Source of the DNA: Welwitschia mirabilis
Lineage: Eukaryota; Gnetophyta; Gnetopsida; Welwitschiales
Direction: 5' to 3'
Length of the DNA stretch: 64,000 bases
Assembly (NCBI GenBank): GCA_051453625.1
Contig: JBOZIK010000001.1
Coordinates: forward strand, 150,255,827 to 150,319,826
Shown in pieces: positions 48,871-59,560 of the stretch. Position 1 is the stretch's first letter; every line of letters begins with the position of its first letter. Below the pieces are notes generated by a model, which searched no databases, was not told the origin of the DNA, and was given only the letters and a program-made list of their open reading frames with translations. The translations under genes and the position numbers were made by a program.

Positions 48871-50186
48871 CATTATGATGTGAATTTATGCAATTTTTAA
48901 GTTCTTAGGCAAAACCTGTAAATCACAATACTTGTAGAAAAAAATAGTATAGATAGAAGTTGATCTGAATGTCATAGTTCATTGAAGGCATTAAGCTAAA
49001 AGTTAAAGAATTAATTTCACCAAGTATTTTGTCTTTTCTCTTTTAGTAAATAAAAGTAAACAACAATGCAAATACAATGCATGATGAATGAAGGTGAAAT
49101 GCAATGGATGAAATGCAAGTGAGATGAGTTCTATTTGGATTCTAATCCTTATATTATAATAATTAGTCAGTTATATTTTCAAATCAATTAGGAAGAATTT
49201 ATCACTTATTCCTAACTAACATAAAATATAAGATATGCTAAATAAAATTTGTAAGATCTAAAATAATAATAAAAACCCTAATAAAGATTACTCTTATGAT
49301 CTAAATAAACTATAAAATTGTCACTAAACTATAATCAACTTAAACCATAAGGGACATGTACATAATAGTAGTGAAAAGAGTAATTGGATTAATTATGAAA
49401 TTTTACATCCCCTTATAACAAAGTACCAGTACCTCAATGGAGGATACTTAGCCCAACACTAAAGTAAACTTCTCTCTATAGGTATTTGATTAACCTCTTA
49501 TCCTTTAATCTTCTATCACAAGAACATTACATGCAAAAGATGAATTGGAAGTAAGGACAAGAGAGGTATTTATAGTTTTACATTGAAGGTTCTAAAACCA
49601 TAATTCTAAAAGTTAGAGAATAAACCCTAGTAGTCCAGAGGGAATACATAACCCATTACAAGATAATTGAATTCTATTTATACAAAATAGTTATCATCTT
49701 GAATGTCATGGAGATGACACTGGGGATCATGCACCATAACAGTAGGTAAGTCATTAGCTTTTGGATTTGCAATTGATCCCACGGTTTGTTCCAAATGTGT
49801 TGTCATCCCTCATGTTATGGGGATGACAATAGGATGACACCTCATTAGAAAATGATGCTCGTTGGCTTCTAACTCCAATCTATATCATTATTGCAATATG
49901 ATACTACAGTGCTGTCATCCTAACTATCGTGGGGATGAAAATGGAGACAACACACTTAAAAAGCTCTCCACCTAAAGAAAATTAGTCTCCTTCATCATTA
50001 ATCTTTCTTTAAAACTCTAAGCACCAAAATATTCTTGAAATGCCTTTAAAAATGCCAAGAAGTACATGTTCCTATGATCTTTCCATTGACTCTTTATAAT
50101 CATCAAAACTGCATCCAAACTAGTATAAATATCCTACAAAAGTACTCAAAATACACAATCAAAGTCCTACAAATTACATCACAACA
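48871..50186 (-). repeat. inner gypsy right (5') LTR
   Basis: 1316 bp. It begins CATTATGATGTG where the left LTR has TGTTGTAGTATG, so the terminal TG has changed to CA, and it ends ATCACAACA. Minus-strand TATA box at 49577-49565. It contains hairpin motif copies at about 49689-49730, 49799-49842 and 49911-49953; the middle one is a perfect 9-bp inverted repeat. Confidence 0.85.
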
Positions 50187-51130
50187 TGCCATGTAATCAA
50201 TTTGACATATGATACTTGTCTTACTAATGCCATTAACATCTAGTGCCCAATAATTATTCCATCTAATTATTATTATATTTATAGTATATTCTTCCTTATA
50301 AATTATAGTCTATTAAAATTAACACATATTATTAATATAATGCTTATCAACTTTGATATAATATAAATGATATGTCACTTGTTAGATTTTTAGTGACATC
50401 TCTAACTTAATCTAATTCATCCTTTAATTATTAATATTAACATTAATAAATATTAGTTATAATAACCTTTATTTAAAAATACTTAAATTAATTAATATCT
50501 CCAATATATTACATTTTTCAAGTAATATTTAAAACTAGTCCTAATTTATTATCACGTTTAAAGATCTGATTTACATATGGAAATTTATATAAATTAATTC
50601 CATTTTGTTTTAACTAAATTAGGCTCTGATTAATCATTAATCATGCATTTATAAATCATTCAATTTACTAGCTAATCATTCTTAATATTAAAAATAATCT
50701 TTTATTTATAACATGATATATATTAATTTAATTTTTAAAACATCTTACTTTAAACATATCCATCATATCTTCATTACGCGTTTATATATTCCAAATTAAC
50801 ATATTCAAATATTTATTAACCTCATTTTAATTAGTAAAAAATAACCTATTTGCATCTTCCAATGATATAATTTAATCTCTTTTCATTAAATATGTAAAGC
50901 ATCTCATTTAGCTAATTCCATTATGGTTTTAAGAGACTAAATATACTATAAATAATTTCACTAATGTTTAATAATATGAATGTCATGTAACACATTCTAA
51001 TAAACCTCATTTAACCAAATTGTTAATTAACTCATTACTAAAGCTAATTAGAAAATCAAGATCCCATTCTTAGCATGACTTAACTAACATCTCGCATGAC
51101 CAAGCATGTGATGAAATCATGGATATTACA
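50187..51130 (-). repeat. giant-LTR element, LTR B, right part
   Basis: Starts with the TGCCA duplication of the inner insertion. It continues LTR B ('aatcaatttgacatatga' matches LTR A at about 38791) and ends GGATATTACA. Confidence 0.85.
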
Positions 51131-51135
51131 TCTAT
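51131..51135 (+). repeat. target-site duplication TCTAT, right copy
   Basis: Matches 35585-35589 exactly. It is followed by a run of T. Confidence 0.85.
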
Positions 51136-53099
51136 TTTTTTTTTTTTTGTAAAAGATTAAAGGAAGATGATCAAGTTATCTACTTTAAAGACAAGGAAAT
51201 ACATACTTTGTTGATGTAGGGAAGAAGATCTATCATAATCTACATGTTGTGATAAATTAAGATGAATAGGAAAAGAAGGAGAAAAAATTTTGAATCCTTA
51301 GTTTAAGATTAAGAAAAATAAAATTTTGTATCACTCTAACTTTTATTTTTAAGACTTTAAATTTACTAAATAATGAGTATCATACATGCCATTTTAAGAA
51401 GGATCTTTGCAAGTTATTTAATGAAATTGATGTTGAGTATGTTTCAAATATGAAGAAAAAATTACCATTTAAACTTCTTTTTATAAAGCATTTTGCATTA
51501 TGTATGTTTATCATTTGAAATGTTTGTCCTTCTACACATGTATTAGATGCTTATTGGTTTTTGTATATCTCTATCATACATTATTTAAAATAATGGAAGA
51601 TGTAATATTTATAAGTTCCTTTTACATGACTTGAAAAAGAAAACAGGAAATAATAAAAATACTCTTTTATTTATTCTCTTTATCAATTTTATTAGGCACT
51701 TCATTGATATTTCTAATGTAGACGTTAATTATTGGACTACTAGATCCCTTCTTATTAATATAGATTGTAATATCACATAGGTAAAGAGTCTAAGAGGCTA
51801 AATTGACTATTAAGAAGATAGATGAATAGAAGAAAAAGATCAATAATCATAAAGTATTAAATCACCTAAATAAAAGTTATGAAGATAGTACTTATATGGA
51901 AGATTGTAATAAAATTAAGCAAAGATAACAAGGAAAAGAAAGAAGCTATGTTAAATATTAATGAGATTCATAGAAGCTTAAGTTCTAAATATGACTCTTC
52001 TCATGGAGTATTCCTTCTAAAACATTATTCTTTTAGTTGATTTCCTCTTTTTATTTATAATTTTTATCATTCCTTTATCTCAAATTTATGGAATATTTTT
52101 CTATCTTTTAATGTCTTCTTATTCTTGTAATGACTTGCTAATAAGGTAAAAAGAACATGTATGGTTTTTTATTTAAACTTTAAGCTTTAAAATTAAATAT
52201 TTTATCTATTTTGCTACTAATAATGTTGATGATAATGTAACATTTTGATTGAAAGGTGTTAGGAATTCAACCAATTAATTATAGTATGCATGTACCTACC
52301 ATGAAAAACACATTTTTTTTAAATTTTTATAATTAGAAAGGATAAATATTAAAATTTTAAAGGAATACATTAATAGTCACATATAAAATTTAAGTTGGAT
52401 GTTATTTAATGTAGTTTGATATAAGAAATGAATTTGCATCTAATTCTATGTTTTTTGCAATTATTTAAAAATTTATTTATAATCTTAAACATAGTAACTT
52501 TAAAAAGTTGTATATTTCAAATAGCAATTTAAAGTTAATTTATTTGTATTGTTTGCTAGAGGTTTAGTCAAATGATTAAGAGAGATGTGATTATAAGTTA
52601 ATCCAATTTCATCCTCTTAAAAATTTAGTACATTAATTATTTTTAGGTTATAAACAACATGTTTACTAATTATGTTTTATTATTAAATATTTAATACTAA
52701 TTACTTTTTTTTAAATTATGAAAGAATAACTTTATAAAAAATAGAATAGAGCTCAAATACCAAATAATAAATATATCTCAATAGAAACCTACAAAAAGTA
52801 ATCAAATTCTAAGAAATGAAAATTTACTTAATTAATTTTAATGATTAAGAAATATCATGTTAATTAGACTACATTATTTTAATGTATTAAGAAAATCCAA
52901 TTGAATGTAAATTCCTAATTATAAGGCTAAAAAAACATAACTTACATTAAGGGTTAGACATCATTTAATTATCATGATTATGTACCCTACTATATCACAA
53001 AAACCAAATAAAATCTAAAATGATAAACCTAAGAATATAAAAGTGTAACATACCTTAATGGTTAGACATTATTTGATCATCACTATTTTGTCATAGAAT
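51136..53099. other. AT-rich DNA, no gene recognised
   Basis: Begins with a T run, then AT-rich sequence lacking long frames or recognisable motifs on either strand. It is the continuation of the DNA left of 35584. Confidence 0.4.
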
Positions 53100-53420
53100 C
53101 TCTTAATTCAGATTATACCTTGTTGTGCTTTTCCCTCATTTTCCATTATTTCTGTTTTGGTTTCCATGGTCATTATAAGTCCTCATTTTCAGCTGATTCC
53201 ATTATGGCTTCCATGGGTAGGACGCAGACTTGTCTCATCATAATATTCTAAATATTTTTCCTTTCTCCTTAAGAATGTAAGAATGATTGTTCTATAAATA
53301 CAACTTCCTTGTTAATCCTGAGGGCATATTTTATAGCTCATTTGTATTTTTGATAGTGTTTGAATTATTAGTTAATAAAATTTTGTATTTGATTAGATTT
53401 AAGTTTTCTTACATAAATAA
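53100..53420 (+). promoter_or_regulatory. LTR-like promoter and poly(A) signal
   Basis: TATAAATA at 53293-53300 is followed 74 bases later by AATAAA at 53374-53379, inside locally GC-richer sequence. This compact promoter plus poly(A) layout is typical of the U3-R-U5 of a copia LTR. Terminal repeats and target duplication were not found, so it may be a truncated solo LTR. Confidence 0.35.
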
Positions 53421-55959
53421 TTCATAGATGATGATGTGAATTATAATAAGGAATTTTACATTTCCTTTATTTCTTGTTAAAAATTTATTAGGATTTTATT
53501 AAGATAAATGATTAATGCATTAAAACTATAACAATTATTATGGTTTTTATTTTCTACATTACATTTATTATGGTTTTTGTTTTCTATAATAAATGATTAT
53601 TCATCCATTCATAAAATTGATATCACTTAATAGTCTATTATTTTGGATTAAGAAAATTGTGATCAATATTATGGTTTCATATATTGTGCTTGCTTTATCT
53701 TTTTCCTTATGAATGATCATTTTAAGTGCTTAAAAGAAGAAGCTTCTAGTTATTAATCTTCATTCCCCTTTTCCCTTGAATAAATCCATTTATCTTTGTT
53801 TCGAATATTTCATCTAACCTAAATGAATCTTTTTAATCTTTGAAATCCACTCGTAATCCTTATAAAATAATGACATTTAGTAGTTCTTATGTTACAATTG
53901 ATAACTCTAGATTTTATTTTACTATTTCTATAGTCTTCCTTGATACTTAGAAAATATTTCTTCTTAAAAGTAAGGTATATGTTGAAACTAAGAAATACTA
54001 AGTTACTTCTTAGATATCATTTACCAAGGCATATTAATACTTATCATCTAATCTAATAAAAGTAGCTTAATCATTTTATTAATTTTTATGCTACTCTTTC
54101 CATAAGACACATTATGATGAAAGGCTTATAGGATGATAAAAGAGATTTGAGAAGGAATCAGGCTTAATCCTAATTTTTTTTTCTTTATTACATTAAAGAA
54201 ATACCAATTTACAAAAATCAAATAGATGATTCTTTAACCCGTAAATCCAAATTATTGCATTCTTGAGAATACATGGTGGTTTTATGCCTTTCGTAATAAC
54301 TCCTTTTTCAAACCTCATAGATACCTTGAAAATTGATTTTTCACAATGCAAAGTTATTTTTATCATTAATATTACCCATCTTAAACTTTCCATTCAAGCT
54401 ATAGTGGCCATTATTATTGTGTCTTATATAACTATCAATTAAGAAAAAGATACCAAAATTACTAATCAAATAACAAAAGAAATAATAAGTAGAATCCAAA
54501 AAAATGGAAAAAATGATCAAAATAGTAAATAAGAATGAAATATAAATGAAGCAAAGATAAGAGATTCAAAGATTTAATTGGCTTGAGAATGTGTCTATAT
54601 TCGTAGAAAATGGATATCCATCTTTCTCATTCTAGAAGTAGAAAACATACAAATGGAGATTTAAATATTTATGAATATAATATAATCAATCCAAATGAGT
54701 AGATAACTTTCAATTTCTCCTCAATAGAAAAGAAAGAATAGAAACTTAAGAAGCCATAAAATCCTTTCCTTGATTCATACGCACATCATCACATAATCTT
54801 TCTCTAATATAAATATAATGTCAATCACCTAAAATCCTTTATAGAGTTTTTTAACTAAAAAGAAAAGTCCCTAAAATAAATATGCTAATTATTTTCTAAA
54901 ATTTAGGTATTAAGGTGAAACTTATCGAATTAGTGGTTAAAGGTTTCAAAGTGAAGATTACATAAAATTAAAATTTACATGCTCGATTAGATCATTTGAA
55001 GATAATGTAAATAATATGTTTAAAAATGATTGTAAAGTGATACACTCTACAAGAGATTTGTAATTATGGATCTATAACTACTAAGATATTCTAAAATAAA
55101 TCATTCTTACATTACAAATCCTTAATCCACTCTAAAAATACATCTTACTTACCAAAAATGCTTATAATCATATATGAAAATGAAAAAGTATAACATAATG
55201 CTCAAAGTTTACAATAATCATATGTATAACATTTGCATTACACAAATTGTTATTTAAAATAATATTACCACTCTACCACCACTTGAAATAGCATATTTAT
55301 TGTAAAATATATTAATGAAAAATTTTAGATAAATAGATAAATAATAATGTCATATAATAACATACTTTCATCAGTCATCCAAAATTTTAACACATTCTTA
55401 GCTTTCTAAATATTTACAATGAAAAATTCAAGGTTTATTTATGCACCTATGGCAAAATAATTACTATACTCAACCATTGTTTTTTGAAACTGGTGAAATA
55501 TACTTTAAATAAACTTATGATTTTCTTTTAAGTTGTTCCAAAATGGAATTGATGGTTGATAGAGAACTCACAATCTTATATTAGCTTCTTTCACATATGC
55601 TCTATAATATGTTGTCGTATATGAAAACTTTTTCATAGTTATTTCTATTAGAGAAAGTTATCTTGCAATACCTAAATTCATTTTTCAAAGATACTTTTAA
55701 ATCTTGGTTTAAACATTGTGCAATTTGTAAGATACCCAATATACTTTAAAAGATTCAGTTAAAGCTTGATTAACAATTTTGAATAAAGATGAGATATAGT
55801 CAAGATTACATTTACAATCCTCGACAAGCTTTCCTCTAAGCCATTTTCAACCTTTGAAAAATATTGGAGGTAACACTAATGTTGGAGCATAGGCTTTCCA
55901 AATGGCTTGTAGAAGTGGTACACTATAAAATTTCATGCACTTATAATGCCAAATTGAGA
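53421..55959. other. AT-rich DNA, no gene recognised
   Basis: Contains a short tandem duplication of 'tttattatggtttttgttttcta'-type units at about 53533-53592. The 66-codon minus-strand frame at 54193-54393 shows no known motif. Nothing else could be supported. Confidence 0.4.
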
Positions 55960-56420
55960 TCTCATTAATGTTATGGAAGCAATGTTTTACCTGCAACACT
56001 TAACCCTGCTAGTCCACTTAACTCTCTTTAAATCAAATTTTCAAAGAACAAATAACATCTGTATCCAATAATGGGATAATGTCTCTAACTTTTATGCTGA
56101 GCCTCCTGTGGGATGTGGGGCTTTCTTTCATGCTACAATAGATATCTTGAAAAGCACTTCCCAATCTTTTTCAGTTGAACCGTTTGAAGGCGCTAGATCC
56201 TATGCAGGTTCTGTTTTAGTTTACAGGTCATAAGGGCGGCACAAAAAGCAGGGGAGAAAATAGGGTCATCCAGGTTTTGTTTCTTCTCAACCTCTTGAGC
56301 TTTGTAAACTCGGGCTCTCAGCAGTCTTGTTTTAATCTTCTTGTTGTATGCATGAGTTTGTACTTACAACAATTCAAGTAATAAAAATCACCCAAATTTC
56401 ATTGAAAAAAAAGAAAAGTA
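55960..56420 (+). other. poly(A)-ended transcript-like fragment
   Basis: Composition is less AT-rich than the surroundings. The segment ends with an AATAAA signal near 56380 and an A-rich tail at about 56403-56418, as in the 3' end of a LINE or a retroposed transcript. One frame reads AEPPVGCGAFFHATIDILKS from about 56097, then stops after some 45 codons. I do not recognise the product. Confidence 0.3.
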
Positions 56421-57769
56421 ATGTCTATATCATTTATTAATATCTTGAAAAACTCTCTTGGAAGGAGCAAATAAAAACGAAAGCAGGCTAGCATTTTTAA
56501 CACATTGAAAACCCCCTAATGGGAGCTTTTTGGAATCCCACATGTTGATTTCTCCTTTGACTCTCTCCAGACCTCCTTGCAAAGCTAGTATTGAGTAACT
56601 TCAAAGCCAAAAGGCAGAACAAGAATTGTAGATGTTTTAATAGTTAAAAGATTTCTTCCTAGCAAGTAATGTAAGACATTCATGTTATTTGTACAGTTAA
56701 ATAGACTTGACCACCCCCTTAGCGTTTGATTTTGATGTATATAAAAAAGAAAATAATAATAATAATAGTAATCCAAGACAAGTTCAAAGAAAGCATCTTC
56801 CACAAAGTGTCTTTCACAGAATTTCACAGAACTTCTTATTACAATTAGGAAGACGTAAACCTCAAGGAGCTCTTTCAGAGCTTTGATGAGATAAAGAAAT
56901 ATCCACAGTTTGAAGTTCTATAATATATAAATAAGGGATAAGAGAGCGGCCCCTGTGGTATTAACCTTCTTACATTAACAATTACAATGGCAGTGGCTTC
57001 AGTGTAAACAAAATGAATAAAGGTTATTTTTAAAATTCGAACTTGGTTCAGGGAAAAAAATTTCCCAAGAAATTTGTCGAATGCTTTCTCTTATTTAAAA
57101 AAATACATATTTGAAAACAAATTATCTAAAAGCAAAGTTTCGTTATTCATTTTCCTTCGTCTATCAACAGCTATTTAACGTGCTTCGTAACGAAGGCCTG
57201 AAACAGAGAAATTTAAACTCTTGCCATTAAATTTAAAAAAAGAAAAATGGAAAAAAATGGAAATGAGAGAAAAAAGGCCGTATCTCACTGAGGGCAGTGC
57301 GTTTCTTGTATAGAATGTAATGTCCGCATTCCCTGCATCGTGTTTCTTTTAAACCAGAAGCGTCATTCTGAGCTTTGCACCCTGCGTCGTGATTTTTCTA
57401 TATTTTATAGTCTCTTGCAGAGGAGAGAAACGTACAATAACATAGCACCAAAAAGTCAAGTTACTTCCGCAGACGTAGATTATAGGAGTAAAGGATTTGG
57501 TCTCTTCCATGCCTGCGGCTCTGCAGTGGAGAATAGACATGAAAGTACTTATTAAAAGATTGGAAAAATCGAGAGAAAGAGCATTACTTCATATGTGGAA
57601 AGAAAGAATGAAATCTTGTGCGTTCCAACGTTTTACCGGCCGAGATTAGTTGAATGTTCCCTCTGTTACCAAACAAATATGAAAGCGGAAATCAGCGACG
57701 ATGAATGCTTGTCCGCTGTATCAATAACCTTTCACTTTATCCATTTTTATACTGAATGAAACAACCAAC
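56421..57769. other. flanking DNA, no gene recognised
   Basis: GC rises gradually. Small frames (minus 56585-56827; both strands around 57340-57555) have no recognisable domain, and the first is driven by the AAT repeat. The last five bases, CCAAC, may be the target duplication of the retrotransposon that begins at 57770; the partner is not in the window. Confidence 0.4.
56751..56773 (+). repeat. AAT microsatellite
   Basis: About seven AAT units, the last interrupted by AGT. Confidence 0.8.
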
Positions 57770-57940
57770 TGTTGGGTGTGTGGCTCATATTGGGCACACA
57801 TCCAAATAACAAAGGGCGGTGCCAACCGTTCACCGCCCATGAAATTATGTCAATTTTACAAATCGCCTCAGCTATACAAAGCCGCTTGCGTATTCTCGTC
57901 GCAGTGTGGTGTTTTCTCTTTCGTGATCACAAGGTGTCGC
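57770..57940 (+). repeat. short LTR a (cut by gap)
   Basis: Starts TGTTGGGTGTGTGGC. Inverted repeat GGGCGGTG/CACCGCCC at 57814-57838; degenerate TATA box TATACAAAG at 57873. It reaches 'gtgtcgc' at 57940, about 11 bases short of the LTR end. Confidence 0.82.
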
Positions 57941-58040
57941 NNNNNNNNNNNNNNNNNNNNNNNNNNNNNNNNNNNNNNNNNNNNNNNNNNNNNNNNNNNN
58001 NNNNNNNNNNNNNNNNNNNNNNNNNNNNNNNNNNNNNNNN
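57941..58040. other. assembly gap (100 N)
   Basis: Separates LTR a from LTR b. Sequence resumes exactly at the first base of the GGGCGGTG inverted repeat. Confidence 0.95.
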
Positions 58041-58178
58041 GGGCGGTGCCAACCGTTCACCGCCCATGAAATTCTGTCAATTTTACAAATCGCCTCAGCT
58101 ATAAAAAGCCGCTTGCGTATTCTCTTCGCAGTGTGGTGTTTTCTCTTTCGTGATCACAAGGTGTCGCCTACCTTAGCA
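58041..58178 (+). repeat. short LTR b (5' part in gap)
   Basis: It differs from LTR a at only three positions over about 127 bases. Inverted repeat at 58041-58065, intact TATAAAAAG at 58100-58108, end at CA 58177-58178. Confidence 0.82.
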
Positions 58179-58180
58179 AG

Positions 58181-58192
58181 TGGTATCAGAGC
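58181..58192 (+). other. primer binding site after LTR b
   Basis: Perfect TGGTATCAGAGC, two bases after the LTR. Confidence 0.92.
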
Positions 58193-59155
58193 GAGTGTAC
58201 ACGACACCACCTTCACCACCTTCTGCGCTGCGTTCAAGCGCCTTGGCCTGCCTCCTTCGCGCTGTTTTTTGTCGCTGTGCCTGCGCTGCGTCCAAGCACC
58301 TCGGCCTCCTCCTTAGCTGTGCCTCCGCATTGCATTCTAAAAAACCTCGGCCCCCTTCGCGGCTGTCTTTCACACTTTTGCCTGCGCTGCCACTCCGTTG
58401 TTGTGTGGCACTCTCCCAACGCTCGTGGCGTTGCACTCTCCCAGCACCTCTGTCTTTACCCGTCGCCGCGTTGCGTCTGCCTGGCTCCGCTCTTCGGCCT
58501 GTGCTTCCCGTGTGCCTCCTGCGACTGCCGCTCACCTCCTGCGCCTTCTCCTGTGCGACTTCGCGTCGCGCAGTGCTCTTCCGTTGCTTGTGCTGCTCTG
58601 CGTCTGCGCTCCTTGCGTGAATGACGCTTTCACTTGTGTCCTCTGTCTGCGTCCTTGGCGGGTCTTCTTTCAGCGCCTTTGTCGCTCTCTCGGCTTCCTG
58701 TCGCCACGCGTTCTGCACGCTGCCGCTGCCCTTGCACTCTCTCGGCTCTCTGCCGCCCTTGCCATTCCTTCGGCTCTTCGACGCGCTCCATGCCCGTCGC
58801 CCTGCTCCCATGGCGCTGTGTTTTTTCTGGGCGGTTTTACTGCGCAGCTTTTTCACTAACGCCGTTCCCGTGCGCCTCCTGCCAATTCGGTCCTCTTACT
58901 TGCTTGCGCGGTGACTCTGGCGCCTTCTGCGCATTCTTTTGACTGGCATTTTCCGCCGGTGCGATGCCTATGTACGTCTCTGTGCGCTTGTTGCCACTCT
59001 CGCGGCTCCTCCGCCCGTGTGCGCTCGCTCTCGCAGTTCCTCTGCCCACGTGCGCTCGTTCATGCCTTCGCGGCCTCTCACGCGCTGCTCACAGCGCGTC
59101 CACGGTCTCCCGTGCTTTTGTCGTGCGCTCCTGTCGCGCTTCAACCTGGTTTCTT
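58193..59155 (+). other. GC-rich leader, copy after LTR b
   Basis: About 960 bp of C/T/G-rich sequence between PBS and the AT hairpin array. It starts with a diverged repeat of about 45-58 bases ('ctgcgctgcgtccaagc' with 'ctcggcctcctcctt') at about 58224-58375. Stop codons are scarce, so several frames stay open (plus 58180-58620 and 58398-58859, minus 58173-58856), giving Cys/Leu/Pro/Ser-rich or Arg-rich translations without recognisable domains. Copies at 59561-60459 and 62405-63284 align with it. I treat it as an untranslated leader. Confidence 0.7.
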
Positions 59156-59273
59156 ATTAAAATATTAATTTTTGTAAATAATATTTTTTTTGTTATTTTA
59201 GCATTAAAATATTATTTTCTTTAAATAATATTTTTCTGTTTGTTAGTTTAGCATTAAAATATTATTGTCTTTA
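59156..59273 (+). repeat. AT hairpin tandem array, copy 1
   Basis: About three units of 46-50 bases, each containing AATATTATTT, a short spacer and AAATAATATT, its exact complement. Cut by the gap at 59274. Confidence 0.85.
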
Positions 59274-59356
59274 NNNNNNNNNNNNNNNNNNNNNNNNNNN
59301 NNNNNNNNNNNNNNNNNNNNNNNNNNNNNNNNNNNNNNNNNNNNNNNNNNNNNNNN
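59274..59356. other. assembly gap (83 N)
   Basis: Lies within the AT hairpin array and before LTR c; gag and the rest of the element may be missing here. Confidence 0.95.
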
Positions 59357-59366
59357 AGATCAAAAT

Positions 59367-59546
59367 TGTTGAGTGTGTGTCTCATATTGGGCACACATCC
59401 AAATAACAAAGGGCGGTGCCAATTGTTCACCGCCCATAGAATTATGTTAGTTTTACAAATCGCCTCAGCTATAAAAAGCCGCTTGCATATTCTCTTCGCA
59501 GTGGTGTTTTTCTCTTCATGATCACAAGGTGTCGCCTCCCTTAACA
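59367..59546 (+). repeat. short LTR c
   Basis: Complete, 180 bp: TGTTGAGTGTGTG to TTAACA. Inverted repeat at 59411-59435 with both arms intact; TATAAAAAG at 59470-59478. Confidence 0.88.
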
Positions 59547-59548
59547 AG

Positions 59549-59560
59549 TGGTATCAGAGC
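59549..59560 (+). other. primer binding site after LTR c
   Basis: Perfect TGGTATCAGAGC. Confidence 0.92.

Larger units (their letters stand above)
43098..50186 (-). mobile_element. non-autonomous gypsy element nested in LTR B
   Basis: 7089 bp: left LTR (43098-44450), polypurine tract (44451-44464), interior, PBS (48870-48851), right LTR (48871-50186), oriented on the minus strand. The interior is about 4.4 kb and shows only gag-like remnants; no protease, RT, RNase H or integrase motif could be read in any frame. The PBS type resembles that of the gypsy element at 9.5-32 kb. A 5-bp near-duplication and the intact site in LTR A confirm the insertion. This resembles TR-GAG or LARD-type dependents that use enzymes of a relative. 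Confidence 0.82.
35590..51130 (-). mobile_element. giant-LTR element with a 133-bp interior
   Basis: Two direct repeats, LTR A (35590-39760, 4171 bp) and LTR B (39894-51130, 4143 bp after removing a nested insertion), enclose only 133 bp. The interior retains a polypurine tract next to LTR A and an initiator-Met-like PBS next to LTR B, both in minus orientation. A perfect 5-bp duplication flanks the whole. Ends are TG...CA on the plus strand (TGTTACACAC... ATTACA). No coding sequence remains. LTR size and PBS type would fit a chromovirus such as Tekay/Del, but with no pol this is only a guess. Confidence 0.88.

Noticed and set aside
55960-56420. LINE element with ORF2
   Set aside because: Only the 3' poly(A)-like end is suggestive; no endonuclease or RT motif is found upstream.
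57340-57555. 71-codon plus and 63-codon minus frames near 57.4 kb
   Set aside because: Mutually overlapping, short, no recognisable motif; could be an exon but nothing supports it.
58180-59168. Many overlapping plus-strand frames of 60-150 codons in the GC-rich leader
   Set aside because: Several frames are open at once, translations are Cys/Leu/Pro/Ser-rich without any domain, and the frames shift between copies. This fits low stop density rather than coding.
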